Below are positions 8,397 through 16,351 of a stretch of DNA of 64,000 nucleotides, one piece after another. This stretch comes from Gaiellasilicea sp033857955. GTDB lineage: Bacteria; Actinomycetota; Thermoleophilia; Gaiellales; Gaiellaceae. The DNA is taken from contig JAWVCW010000029.1 in NCBI GenBank assembly GCA_033857955.1, positions 1 to 64,000 on the forward strand, given 5' to 3'. The notes below the pieces were generated by a model. It saw only the letters and a list, made by a program, of their open reading frames with translations, was not told where the DNA came from and made no database searches. The translations under genes and the position numbers were made by a program. Position 1 is the first letter of the stretch; each line of letters opens with the position of its first letter.

Positions 8397-9056
8397 GTGA
8401 GGGCGCTCCTGACCGGCGGCACCGGCAAGCTCGGCGCCGCAGTTGCGGAGCGCCTCCGCAGCGAGGGATGGCAGGTCGTCGCAGCGGGCAGCCGCGACGG
8501 CGACCTCGCGCGCGCCGACCCTGCGAAGGCGCTCGTCCAGCGAGCGGCCGCCGAGCTCGGGGGCCTGGACGTCGTGGTCAACGCCGCGTCGGCCGGGTTC
8601 GAGCCCAAGCGATTCGAGGACGTCTCGGAGGAGGACGTGGACGCAGCGCTCGGGGCGACCGTCAAGGGGAGCTTCTTCGTCACGCAGGCCGCCGCGCCGC
8701 ACCTGCGCGAGAGCAGTGGGCTCGTCGTCATGGTCGAGGACGTCGCCGCCTACCAGCCGTGGCCGTCGTTCGCCGCCCACTGCGCGGCCAAGGCGGCGCA
8801 GGCGATGCTGACGCGCGTGCTGGCCCGCGCGCTCGCCCCCGAGGTGCGGGTCTGCGGTGTCGCTCCCGGGCCGGTAGCGGTCGAGCCGGACCAGGAGGCA
8901 CGCCGGGGAGCCGAAACCGCGCTCGGCCGGGTCGGCTCGCCGGACGACGTGGCGGGCGCGATCCTCTATCTCGCCGGCGCGCGGTTCGTCACCGGGGCGA
9001 CGATCGTGGTCGATGGAGGCCGTCTGCTGCAATCCACCGGGAGCAGCCATGCGTAG
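8397..9056 (+). CDS. SDR-family oxidoreductase with altered catalytic residues
   Basis: 219-residue short-chain dehydrogenase/reductase. The cofactor motif GGTGKLG (7-13) and NAASAG are present, as are the C-terminal GSPDDVAGAILYLAG and ATIVVDGG blocks. The catalytic YxxxK motif reads HCAAK (His128 to Lys132), and the usual active-site Ser region is VMVEDVAA with no Ser. Both catalytic Ser and Tyr are therefore missing at their expected places. It may bind NAD(P)H without classical SDR catalysis, or use His as acid/base. GTG start at 8397, 3 nt after sodA. No substrate can be assigned. Confidence 0.82.
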   Translation: MRALLTGGTGKLGAAVAERLRSEGWQVVAAGSRDGDLARADPAKALVQRAAAELGGLDVVVNAASAGFEPKRFEDVSEEDVDAALGATVKGSFFVTQAAAPHLRESSGLVVMVEDVAAYQPWPSFAAHCAAKAAQAMLTRVLARALAPEVRVCGVAPGPVAVEPDQEARRGAETALGRVGSPDDVAGAILYLAGARFVTGATIVVDGGRLLQSTGSSHA

Positions 9057-9065
9057 TCCGTGTGC

Positions 9066-9680
9066 ATGGCCACAGCTGTGAGCATCGACCGTCCTGTCTT
9101 GCCTCGCGCGCCTGAAGCCGCGACCATCAGGGGGGTGCCGCACGCAGAGCTGACGGACGGGGATCTGATCGAGCGCATCGGCAACGGCGACCGCTACGCG
9201 TTCGAGGAGCTCTACCGGCGCTATGCGCGGCCGGTGCTGGGCCTCGCGTTGCGCCGGCTCGGCGACCGGGGCCGAGCGGAGGACGCGTGCCAGGACGCGT
9301 TCGCCGCGATCTGGCGCTCGGCCGCAAGCTACGACCCGCAGCGGGGCCGGGGCGGCGCCTGGCTCTACACCGTCGCCCGGAACGCGATCGTCGACGGCGC
9401 GCGTCGCCGCCCGGAGCCGCCGATGGAGGCGCCCGACGAGCCGTCGGGCGACGGTGGTCCGGACGAGCACGCAGAGGCAGCGTGGCTCGCCTGGCGGGTG
9501 CACCGAGCGCTCGAGGAGCTGCCGGAGCACGAGCGGCCCGTGATCGAGCTCGCGTACTGGCGCGGCCTCTCGCAGAGCGAGATCTCCGAGTTCCTCGACA
9601 TCCCGCTGGGGACGATCAAGACGCGGACCCGCAGCGCGCTCGCACGCCTCGCGGACGAGCTGGAGGAGGAGCTCAGATGA
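9066..9680 (+). CDS. ECF-type RNA polymerase sigma factor
   Basis: 204-residue sigma-70 family factor of the ECF type. Region 2 covers AFEELYRRYARPVLGLALRR to AFAAIWRSAASYDP with GGAWLYTVARNAIVDGARRR. Region 4 is PVIELAYWRGLSQSEISEFL with helix-turn-helix and IPLGTIKTRTRSALARL. The first 30 residues are not conserved, so the true start could be later than ATG 9066. It overlaps the anti-sigma gene by 4 nt (ATGA), the usual layout of sigma/anti-sigma pairs. Confidence 0.9.
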   Translation: MATAVSIDRPVLPRAPEAATIRGVPHAELTDGDLIERIGNGDRYAFEELYRRYARPVLGLALRRLGDRGRAEDACQDAFAAIWRSAASYDPQRGRGGAWLYTVARNAIVDGARRRPEPPMEAPDEPSGDGGPDEHAEAAWLAWRVHRALEELPEHERPVIELAYWRGLSQSEISEFLDIPLGTIKTRTRSALARLADELEEELR

Positions 9681-10261
9681 GCAACCGGTTCGACGAGCTC
9701 GTGGGCGACATCGAGGACCCCCACGAGCGCGAGCGCCTCCGGCGCGTGCACGAGCTGCTGCTCTCGGTCGACGCGCCGCCCGAAGCCTCCCCTGCCCTGG
9801 ACCGGCCGCCCGCTGCCAGGCCGGTGCCTCTCGTGCCGCAGCGCCGGCGCACCGCGCTTGCTCTGCTCGCAGCCGCGCTCGCCGCAGCCGTCTTCGGCGC
9901 GGGCTGGCTCGCGGGTGCGCGCAGCGACGATGTCGGGGCCGAGGCGGTGATCCCGATGGCCGGCACCGCGGGCGCCGCCGGAGCCAGCGCGTCGATCGAG
10001 CTGCTGCCGCAGGACGCGTCGGGCAACTGGCCGATGAACGTCCTCGTCCGCGGTCTCAGGCCGAGCCGAGACCGAGCGGACTACTACGAGCTCTGGCTGA
10101 CGAAGGACGGAAAGCTCGCCGACCCGTGCGGCCGCTTCACGGTGCACGCCGGCCTGACGAAGGTCGTCCTCAGCGTCCCCTACGGCTTGCGCCAGTACGA
10201 CGGCTGGGTCGTCACGCGGCACGACTCCGACGTGCCCCTGCTCTCCACCTCGCAGACCTAG
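9677..10261 (+). CDS. Membrane anti-sigma factor, RskA-like C-terminal domain
   Basis: 194 residues. It has a short cytoplasmic N-terminus, one transmembrane helix (about residues 58-76, ALALLAAALAAAVFGAGWLA), and an extracytoplasmic domain with the anti-sigma-K pattern NWPMNVLVRGL...YYELWLTKDG. The zinc HxxxCxxC motif of ZAS anti-sigma factors is absent, so sigma binding must use another helical interface. It overlaps the sigma gene by 4 nt, and its stop overlaps the convergent VOC gene by 4 nt. It should hold the preceding ECF factor at the membrane until a signal releases it. Confidence 0.82.
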   Translation: MSNRFDELVGDIEDPHERERLRRVHELLLSVDAPPEASPALDRPPAARPVPLVPQRRRTALALLAAALAAAVFGAGWLAGARSDDVGAEAVIPMAGTAGAAGASASIELLPQDASGNWPMNVLVRGLRPSRDRADYYELWLTKDGKLADPCGRFTVHAGLTKVVLSVPYGLRQYDGWVVTRHDSDVPLLSTSQT

Positions 10262-10611
10262 CTCGGCTGCCAGAGCTCGAAACGGTTGCCCTCCGGATCG
10301 ACCGCCCAGCCGAAGCGGCCGAACTCCTGCTCCTCGACCTTGTCGTCGACCTCGGCTCCCGCCGCGCGCAGCTGCGCGAGCATCGCATCGAGGTCCGCGA
10401 CGCGGTAGTTGACCATCACCTGCTGCTCGAGCGGCCAGTAGGCCGTGTCGCCCGGAAAGATCGACCAGACGGTCGAAGCTCCGGGCACCGCCTCGAAGAC
10501 GTTGCCGCCCCACTCCGAGATCGAGATGCCGAGATTCGCCTCGTACCAGGCGCGCAGCGCGTCGGGATCGCGGGCGCGGAGGAAGACGCCGCCGATACCG
10601 GTAACGCGCAC
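10258..10611 (-). CDS. VOC/glyoxalase-fold protein
   Basis: 117 residues with the vicinal oxygen chelate fold: an N-terminal GIGGVFLRARDPDALRAWYEANLGI module and a C-terminal FGRFGWAVDPEGNRFELWQP module, the most recognisable signature of the family. Such small proteins include glyoxalases, isomerases and antibiotic-resistance proteins, and no specific activity is implied. It directly follows thyX on the same strand (stop of one adjoining start of the other) and was probably co-transcribed with it. Confidence 0.82.
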   Translation of the reverse strand: MRVTGIGGVFLRARDPDALRAWYEANLGISISEWGGNVFEAVPGASTVWSIFPGDTAYWPLEQQVMVNYRVADLDAMLAQLRAAGAEVDDKVEEQEFGRFGWAVDPEGNRFELWQPS

Positions 10612-11319
10612 CTACGGAGCGGTGCGGTCGTTCGCGACGAACGCCGCATGCGTGATCGGCATGCGGTCGGCGAGGAACTGCTCGCAGGCCTCGGCGTAGC
10701 GCCGGATCTCGCGTTGCGCGGTTTCCGCAGCACGGAGGGAGACGAAGTTCATCAGGGCCCGTGCGTTCACCGTCCAGTAGAACTCGGTGTAGGCGCCGAC
10801 GGGGATCACGGAGCGGGCGAGCTCGCGCGCGACCCCCTGCTCGACGAGGCGCGTGTAGGTCGCGTACGCGGTGTCGTAGACAGCCTGCAACTCCTCGCGC
10901 GTCCGCTCGGCGAGCTCCGGCTCGACCGGCTCGAACGAGTACGCCCCCGGCTTTCCGACCTGGCTGCGGACATCCTCGGCCTCGGGCACGTAGAAGTCGT
11001 CGGTGGCCTTCGCGTAGCGCATCGAGAACTCGTTGAAGGAGCCGATCCGGTGCCGGAACCACTCGCGCGCGACGAAGATCGGGCAGCGGATGTGGAACCG
11101 GAAGGAGTTGTGCTCGAACGGCGTCCCGTGCCGGTCGCGCATCAGAAATCGGATCAGCCCGGCGTCGGCGTCGTCGACCTCGTCGCGCCGTCGCGCGAAG
11201 CTGACCCGTGCCGCGTTGACGACCGAGAGGTCGTCGGCCATCGCCGCGTCGAGGCGCACGAAGCCGTGATCGAGGACGGGAATTGAGCTGTCGGGTATCA
11301 CTTCGGTGGTGACTGCCAC
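10612..11319 (-). CDS. thyX: Flavin-dependent thymidylate synthase ThyX
   Basis: FAD-dependent thymidylate synthase, making dTMP from dUMP with methylene-THF and NADPH. The ThyX motif RHRIGSFNEFSMRY (about residues 89-102) matches RHRxxSxNExSxRY exactly. Length is about 235 residues with the GTG start at 11319, which is my choice because the family N-terminus (VIPDSSIPVLDHGFVRLD) needs most of this extension; a later GTG at 11301 is possible. Unlike ThyA, ThyX yields THF rather than DHF, which spares dihydrofolate reductase. Confidence 0.93.
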   Translation of the reverse strand: MAVTTEVIPDSSIPVLDHGFVRLDAAMADDLSVVNAARVSFARRRDEVDDADAGLIRFLMRDRHGTPFEHNSFRFHIRCPIFVAREWFRHRIGSFNEFSMRYAKATDDFYVPEAEDVRSQVGKPGAYSFEPVEPELAERTREELQAVYDTAYATYTRLVEQGVARELARSVIPVGAYTEFYWTVNARALMNFVSLRAAETAQREIRRYAEACEQFLADRMPITHAAFVANDRTAP

Positions 11320-11352
11320 GGCTGTCGAGGCTACCGCGGACTCCGGACGGTA

Positions 11353-12000
11353 ATGACTTCCGCCTTCGTCGGCACATCGGGGTGGTCGTACCCCTCCTGG
11401 CGGCCCGGCTTCTATCCCGCCGGACTCGCGAGCGAGGACTTCCTGGCCTTCTATGCGCAGCGCTTCCCGTCCGTCGAGCTGAACACGACGGGCTACCGGC
11501 TCCCGTCCGAGGAGCTGTTCCGGCGCTGGGCCGCCGCTGTTCCGGACGGGTTCCGCTTCTCGGTCAAGGCGCCGCCGCGGGCGCTCCGCTCGTTCGGCAC
11601 GTTCGAGGAGCGGGTGCGACTGCTCGGCGACCGGCTCGGACCCGTCCGCGTCGTCGTCGAGAGCCCGCGCGACGACGGCCTGCTTGCCCTTCTGCTCGGC
11701 TCGACCGATCTCCGGTTGGCGCTCGACCTCCGCGATGACAGCTGGGCCGAAGTCGACGTCGCGCCGGCCGTGCGGGTCGACGACCGGGAGGCCGACGCCC
11801 CGTTCCGGTACCTCCGCTTTCGCGAGCCGCCGTACTCCGACGAGCAGCTGATCGAGATCGCCGCGACGGTCGAGCCGCTGCTCGACGGCGCTATCGAGGT
11901 CTTCGCGTACTTCCAGCACGAGGACGCGCCCACAGCTCCCGCATACGCTGCACGGCTGCTCGAGCTCGTCCGTGCGGAGGATCCAACCCGCCCAGCGTGA
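11353..12000 (+). CDS. DUF72 (YecE-like) TIM-barrel protein
   Basis: 215-residue DUF72 protein. Diagnostic blocks are VGTSGWSYPSW and FYPAGLASEDFLAFYAQRFPSVELNTT near the N-terminus, FRFSVKAPPRALR in the middle, and VFAYFQHEDAPTAPAYA near the end. The family folds as a TIM barrel and has no settled biochemical role. This copy is slightly short (typically 230-280). ATG 11353 is divergent from thyX across about 33 nt. Confidence 0.87.
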   Translation: MTSAFVGTSGWSYPSWRPGFYPAGLASEDFLAFYAQRFPSVELNTTGYRLPSEELFRRWAAAVPDGFRFSVKAPPRALRSFGTFEERVRLLGDRLGPVRVVVESPRDDGLLALLLGSTDLRLALDLRDDSWAEVDVAPAVRVDDREADAPFRYLRFREPPYSDEQLIEIAATVEPLLDGAIEVFAYFQHEDAPTAPAYAARLLELVRAEDPTRPA

Positions 12001-12196
12001 ACTCATATCCCCGATGCTCGCGTTCGCCGTCACTCTCGTCCCGTTTGCGGCCCTGATCGGCCCACTTGTGTGGATGGCGCGCACAAACGGAAATTGCGGC
12101 TAGACTTTGCACCGTTAAGTTCTTTCAGAGCGCGTAACCTGGGTGCCCCGCACCTCTCTTACCGTTCGTGAGCAAATCGGTAGGAGGTGTATTTCC

Positions 12197-12400
12197 ATGG
12201 CAACAGGAACAGTCAAGTGGTTTGACGACGCGAAGGGCTTCGGCTTCATCGCGCCGGAGGACGGGGGTAAGGATCTCTTCGTCCACCACAGCGGCATCGG
12301 CGGCGAGGGCTTCAAGTCCCTTTCCGAGGGTGCAAAGGTCGAGTTCGAGGCGCGCGAGGGTCAGAAGGGCCCCGAGGCGTTCAACGTCGTCGCCGTCTAG
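12197..12400 (+). CDS. Cold-shock domain protein (CspA family)
   Basis: 67-residue single cold-shock domain, an RNA/DNA-binding chaperone. RNP1 is KGFGFI (13-18) and RNP2 is DLFVHH (27-32). ATG 12197 has a strong TAGGAGG site (12181-12187). The roughly 195-nt space upstream fits a long 5' leader, as in many csp genes. A TAGACT hexamer at 12101-12106 could be the -10 element, but no good -35 precedes it. The gene is followed by a GC-rich hairpin. Confidence 0.95.
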   Translation: MATGTVKWFDDAKGFGFIAPEDGGKDLFVHHSGIGGEGFKSLSEGAKVEFEAREGQKGPEAFNVVAV

Positions 12401-12410
12401 GTGATGTGAC

Positions 12411-12450
12411 TCCCGCGCGCCGGCCTGGTTACGACCGGGCCCGCGCGGGA
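12411..12450 (+). terminator. GC-rich hairpin after the cold-shock gene
   Basis: TCCCGCGCG at the left pairs with CGCGCGGGA at the right, with an inner CCGG/CCGG pair, 10 nt after the csp stop. There is no U-tract, so it could act as a weak intrinsic terminator or as an mRNA 3'-end stabiliser. Confidence 0.5.
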
Positions 12451-12461
12451 ATCGTCGTCCG

Positions 12462-12542
12462 ATGCGGACGATGTCTGCGCTCTACTGGCTCGTGATCGTG
12501 GGCGGCGTCGTGGCGTTCACGCTGACCGGGCTGCTCAGGTGA
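12462..12542 (+). CDS. 26-aa putative membrane peptide upstream of DUF6766
   Basis: ORF from ATG 12462 to TGA 12540-12542. The peptide is MRTMSALYWLVIVGGVVAFT followed by LTGLLR: one hydrophobic helix of about 18 residues with Arg at both ends. Its stop overlaps the GTG start of the DUF6766 gene (GTGA), the typical coupling of real operon partners. It may be a leader peptide that couples translation or a small subunit of the membrane protein downstream. The position and hydrophobic profile are seen directly; translation is inferred. Confidence 0.45.
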   Translation: MRTMSALYWLVIVGGVVAFTLTGLLR

Positions 12543-13213
12543 AGCGCTTCGCCCGTGAGAACGGGCTCTCGCTCTTCTTCCTGGTGATCTTCCTGATCAC
12601 GCTCCTCGGCCAGTCGTTCGCCGGCCAGCACAAATACAACGCCGTCCAGATGGAGCACGACGGAGTTGCAGTCTCCTGGTGGTCGTATGTCACATCCTCC
12701 GGCTTCGGCAGCGCGGTGATGGAGAACTGGCAGTCGGAGTTCCTCCAGTTCTCCCTGTTCATCGCGGCGACGATCTGGCTCGTCCAGAAGGGCTCGAACG
12801 AGTCGAAGGTGCTCGAGGACGCCGGGCTCGAGTCGAAGGTGCAGCAACGGATCGGCCGGAACGCGCTCGAGGACAGCCCACGCTGGGCGAAGCTCGACGA
12901 CTGGCGCACGCGGGTCTACGAGCACTCGCTGCTCGTCGTGATGACGGCGATCTTCTTCGCGACGTGGTTCGCGCAATCGCTGAACAACTGGCGCGAGTTC
13001 AACGACGACGCGCGGCAGCACGGCGGCCAGGCCATCGGCTGGACGAACTACCTCGGCAATGCGGACTTCTGGGAGCGGACGCTCCAGAACTGGCAGTCGG
13101 AGTTCCTCGCCGTCGGCACGATGGTCGTGTTCACCATCTACCTGCGCCAGCGCGGATCGCCCGAGTCCAAGCCCGTGGGCGCGCCGCACGAAGAGACCGG
13201 CTCCTCCGGCTAG
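12539..13213 (+). CDS. DUF6766-family membrane protein with internal duplication
   Basis: 224 residues, two similar halves. Each half has a hydrophobic helix containing a GQSF or AQSL step (LITLLGQSFAGQ; ATWFAQSLNNW), an amphipathic stretch, ENWQSEFLQ or QNWQSEFLA, and a second helix ending QKGSNESK or QRGSPESK. This repeated pattern is typical of the uncharacterised DUF6766 family. Four transmembrane helices are expected. GTG start at 12539 overlaps the preceding 26-aa ORF. Function unknown. Confidence 0.8.
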   Translation: MKRFARENGLSLFFLVIFLITLLGQSFAGQHKYNAVQMEHDGVAVSWWSYVTSSGFGSAVMENWQSEFLQFSLFIAATIWLVQKGSNESKVLEDAGLESKVQQRIGRNALEDSPRWAKLDDWRTRVYEHSLLVVMTAIFFATWFAQSLNNWREFNDDARQHGGQAIGWTNYLGNADFWERTLQNWQSEFLAVGTMVVFTIYLRQRGSPESKPVGAPHEETGSSG

Positions 13214-13242
13214 TGGGTGTCAGAGACGAGTCTGGCGCCGGG

Positions 13243-13812
13243 TCAGAGCCGGGAGGGTGTCGAGTCTGCGGCCGCGGCGCCGCCGGCCGCTCGCGCGGCG
13301 CGCTCAGCGAGCGAGCGCGCCCCCTCGACGCGCCCGTCGTCGGGTCGTGCGTTGATCCGAACGAGCCGAGCTCCGATCGACGCCGCCGCCGCCGCGAGAT
13401 CCGCCCCGGCAGCCGCGTCGCCGCTCACGTTGGAATTGCCCTCGGTCGCGACGAGCGCTGCCAGCTCGGCGACCTCGGCCGCGATCTCGGCGAGCTCGAA
13501 CGGGATCGCCACGATCCGCTCCACGTTCTCCGCCGTCCGTTCGGTCATGAACGCGCCGTAGGCCTCAGCATCCGCGTCGGCAAGCGGCTCGACGCGCGTG
13601 CGCAATTCTTCAGCGCGACCGACGACCTCGGCGCGGCGCTCCCAGTCGTCGGGCGCGAATCGAGCCGCCATCGCGGTCAGGCCCGCGGCGAGCGAGGCCG
13701 CGACCGCCGCAACCGCGCCGCCCCCCGGCGCGGGTGTTCGGGCAGGCACCGCGTCGAGGAACTCCTTCAGCCCCGTGTCGAGGAAGCTAGAGGCGGCCAA
13801 CCGTCCTGCCAT
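13243..13812 (-). CDS. Cyclodeaminase/cyclohydrolase family protein (FTCD-C / FchA-like)
   Basis: 189 residues, all-helical FTCD C-terminal fold. Diagnostic are ARTPAPGGGAVAAVAASLAAGL near the N-terminus and the EGNSNVSGDAAAGADLAAAA segment. Family members remove ammonia from 5-formimino-THF or act as methenyl-THF cyclohydrolase (FchA). In this window, with MetF, Fhs and methyl-THF enzymes, the cyclohydrolase role (methenyl-THF to 10-formyl-THF) is the more useful one, but that is inference. The ATG at 13812 overlaps the end of glpD by 26 nt; upstream in-frame codons do not look conserved. Confidence 0.82.
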   Translation of the reverse strand: MAGRLAASSFLDTGLKEFLDAVPARTPAPGGGAVAAVAASLAAGLTAMAARFAPDDWERRAEVVGRAEELRTRVEPLADADAEAYGAFMTERTAENVERIVAIPFELAEIAAEVAELAALVATEGNSNVSGDAAAGADLAAAAASIGARLVRINARPDDGRVEGARSLAERAARAAGGAAAADSTPSRL

Positions 13813-15361
13813 CCTCGTCGATGTTGACGTCGATCGCCGCCGGGTAGCCGAGACCCTCCGCCACTCGCGCGGCGGCCGCGTCCGCCAGGCCGCGATGGCC
13901 GAGCGTCGTCCGCCGCCAGAGGACATCCTCAGGGCGGATCGCCCATTCCTGCTCGCGTGCGTACCCGATCTGCGCGAGCACGTCGGGCGCGTCCGGATGG
14001 ATCGGCTCGAGGAGCGACGGCTCCCTCGTCGCGGGCGCGAGCATCTCCTCCGCGAGGCTGCCGTACAGGTGCAGGAGGTGCGAGCGGGTGGCGGGATCGA
14101 GCTCCGGAAAGCGATGCGCGATGCGGCGGCCCGCGTCCTCGAGCCCGGCCGCGCCCGGCAGCGGCAGCGGGCTCTGGTCGAACTGCGTTCCGTCGAGCTC
14201 GGAGCGGAGGCGCTCGAGCGCTGCGAGCGCGATGCGGCGGTAGGTGGTCAGCTTCCCGCCGGCCACCGTCAGCATGCCGCCGCGACCGAAGACGTACTGG
14301 GTCTCGCGCCGCGCGGTCAGCGTCTCGCCGCTGGAGCCGCCTCCGGCGCCGGGGAGCACGCGCAGCCCCGCGAAGCTGGCCCGGACGCGATCTGGATCGA
14401 GCACGTCGCGCTCGACTCCGACCGAGGCCTCGTCGAGGACGCGCGCGACATCCGCAGGCTCGACGCCCACCTCCGACGGGTCGCCCTCGTAGAGCGTGTC
14501 GGTCGTCCCGAGCAGCAGCATCCCCTGCCACGGGTAGGCGAACGTGACGCGAACCGCGTCGTGCGGGATCGTCAGAGCGGCTGACCAGGGGCGGTCGAGC
14601 TTCAGCAGCAGGTGCACGCCCTTCGAGAGCCGGGCGAGTGGCGGCGCCGCCGGATTCTCAAGGGCGCGAACGCCGTCGATCCACGGCCCCGTCGCGTTCA
14701 CGACCACGCGCGCGTCGACGGAGAGCGTCTCGCCGGACACGCGATCGCGCACCTCGGCGCCCCGGACGCGCCCGGCCACGTGCCGGAGTGCGGCCACCTC
14801 CGCGTAGTTCGCGACCACACCGCCAGCGGCAGCCGTGGCGCGTACGTTGGCGAGACAGAGCCGCCCGTCGTGCGTGAACGAGTCGATGTAGACGCCGCAG
14901 CTGCGCAGGCCCTCGAGCCGCAGGTCGGGGACGCTCTGCCGCGCGCGCGCGGGCGGCAGCAGGCCGCCGATCCCGTCGCGTGCCAGCGTCGAGTAGAGCG
15001 CGAGCCCGAGCCTCATCGTCGCCGGACGGTAGGGGCCGTCCCGGTAGAGCGGGAACAGGAACGGCAGCCTCCGGACGAGGTGGGGCGCAACGGTCTGGAG
15101 CAGCGCGCGGCGCTCGCGATGAGCCTCGCGCACGAGCTTGACGTCGCCAAGGCGGAGGTAGCGCAGCCCGCCGTGGATCAGCTTGGACGAAGCGCTCGAG
15201 GTGGCCGCGCCGAAGTCGCCGCGGTCGACGAGCGCGACCGAGAGCCCCGCCCGCGCAGCCTCGTTCGCAATCCCGGCGCCGATGATGCCGCCCCCGATCA
15301 CGAGGACGTCGAATCGCCGCTCCGCAAGTTGCGAGAGATCCCTCACAGCGGGTTCGTCCAT
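13787..15361 (-). CDS. glpD: FAD-dependent glycerol-3-phosphate dehydrogenase
   Basis: 524 residues. The FAD motif is VIGGGIIGAG (21-30). TSSASSKLIHGGLRYL, the classical GlpD signature, follows, then NATGPWIDGV and GMLTVAGGKLTTYRRIA. It oxidises glycerol-3-phosphate to dihydroxyacetone phosphate at the membrane and feeds the quinone pool. ATG 15361 overlaps the PHP gene by 19 nt; GTG 15346 with a 4-nt GTGA overlap is an equally reasonable start. With a glycerophosphodiesterase at 20.5 kb it could complete breakdown of glycerophosphodiesters. Confidence 0.93.
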   Translation of the reverse strand: MDEPAVRDLSQLAERRFDVLVIGGGIIGAGIANEAARAGLSVALVDRGDFGAATSSASSKLIHGGLRYLRLGDVKLVREAHRERRALLQTVAPHLVRRLPFLFPLYRDGPYRPATMRLGLALYSTLARDGIGGLLPPARARQSVPDLRLEGLRSCGVYIDSFTHDGRLCLANVRATAAAGGVVANYAEVAALRHVAGRVRGAEVRDRVSGETLSVDARVVVNATGPWIDGVRALENPAAPPLARLSKGVHLLLKLDRPWSAALTIPHDAVRVTFAYPWQGMLLLGTTDTLYEGDPSEVGVEPADVARVLDEASVGVERDVLDPDRVRASFAGLRVLPGAGGGSSGETLTARRETQYVFGRGGMLTVAGGKLTTYRRIALAALERLRSELDGTQFDQSPLPLPGAAGLEDAGRRIAHRFPELDPATRSHLLHLYGSLAEEMLAPATREPSLLEPIHPDAPDVLAQIGYAREQEWAIRPEDVLWRRTTLGHRGLADAAAARVAEGLGYPAAIDVNIDEDGRTVGRL

Positions 15362-16266
15362 GCGCGATTGCCCTGCGCGTCGGTCACCTCGATGCGGGCG
15401 TACGCCGCACCGAAGGGCCGCCGCAGCCGCGCGTGCGTGATCCCGCGCTCGTCGTCCGAGAGCACCTCGCCCGCGTAGCGGTAGCCGAGCCGGCCGGCGT
15501 TCACGGCCGCACCCTCGGTACGCCCCGAGACGAGCGTCACGGAGCGGGCGGGACTGCAGCGCACCTCGACCTCTTCGCCGTCGACAGCAACGTCGAGCAG
15601 TACGGGCCCGGAGCTGCCGTAGAAGGTGCCGGCCGCAAGCGCCGCGAGCACCGCCTCCGCGCTCCGCTCGGGCGCCCGCAGCCAGGTCCAGCCATGGCCG
15701 GAGTCGAAGCCGGGGTGATGGGAGTCGTCCGTCACGAGCCCGAAGCAGTGCCGGCCGGTCTCGAGCAGCTCGTCCCAGTGCACCGAGGACAGTCCCCGCC
15801 CCACCTCGAGCTCGCAGCCCGCGTTCCAGACCTCGATCCCGGCCACGCTCTCGGGCAGCTCGAGCGTGCCCGGAGTCGCACCGGTCCAGTAGGGATGCGC
15901 GAGGTAGGCGACACCGCCGTGCTCGACGATGAACCCGGCGGTGCGCGCAAGGTCGGCGTACTCGGCGCCAAGCGCGGCGAGATCGGCGTCCGCCGAGATC
16001 CCGAAGCCGAGCACATGGCCGTCGCGCGCAGCGGGGAGGATGCAATTCAGCTCGACGCTCGGCACCACGAGCAGGCGCCCGCTCGCAGCCGCCTCGGTCC
16101 GCTTCCAGTGGTCGGTGATCGCGAGCATGTCGAAGCCTGCCCGCCCGTAGTGAGCCGCGAGCGCGTCAGGCTCGAGCTCGCCGTCGGAGCGGGTCGTGTG
16201 GGCGTGGAGCGCGCAGCGCAACCATTCGCCCTCTGCGGTAAAGGGATCGTTGCGTTCCGGTGCCAT
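15343..16266 (-). CDS. PHP-domain metal-dependent phosphoesterase
   Basis: 307 residues. The PHP metal-binding motifs are ALHAHTTRSDGEL, AITDHWK, VPSVELNC, AHPYW and VTDDSHH. The first two thirds form the PHP TIM-like barrel; the last about 80 residues form a small beta domain (TFYGSSGPVLLDVAVDGEEVEV) seen in CehA/McbA-type hydrolases. Substrates of this group are phosphoesters or occasionally esters and cannot be named here. It is the first gene of a PHP-glpD-cyclodeaminase run with overlapping ends and is divergent from the ABC importer. Confidence 0.85.
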   Translation of the reverse strand: MAPERNDPFTAEGEWLRCALHAHTTRSDGELEPDALAAHYGRAGFDMLAITDHWKRTEAAASGRLLVVPSVELNCILPAARDGHVLGFGISADADLAALGAEYADLARTAGFIVEHGGVAYLAHPYWTGATPGTLELPESVAGIEVWNAGCELEVGRGLSSVHWDELLETGRHCFGLVTDDSHHPGFDSGHGWTWLRAPERSAEAVLAALAAGTFYGSSGPVLLDVAVDGEEVEVRCSPARSVTLVSGRTEGAAVNAGRLGYRYAGEVLSDDERGITHARLRRPFGAAYARIEVTDAQGNRAWTNPL

Positions 16267-16292
16267 CCCGGTGAGGACACTACAACCGCCCC

Positions 16293-16321
16293 TTGAATCA
16301 TCGGACCCACCCCCGTACGCT
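16293..16321 (+). promoter_or_regulatory. Candidate sigma-70 promoter of the ABC importer operon
   Basis: TTGAAT (16293-16298), 17-nt spacer, TACGCT (16316-16321), followed 31 nt later by ATG 16352. The spacing is ideal, the -35 is a fair match and the -10 fits the actinobacterial TAnnnT pattern. Confidence 0.45.
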
Positions 16322-16351
16322 GGCTATTCACATTTCGACCGGGAGGGCAGC

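Noticed and set aside
9287..9676. N-terminal extension of the anti-sigma gene back to 9287
   Set aside because: The extension overlaps the sigma factor out of frame and is Arg-rich noise; ATG 9677 with the ATGA overlap is the natural start.
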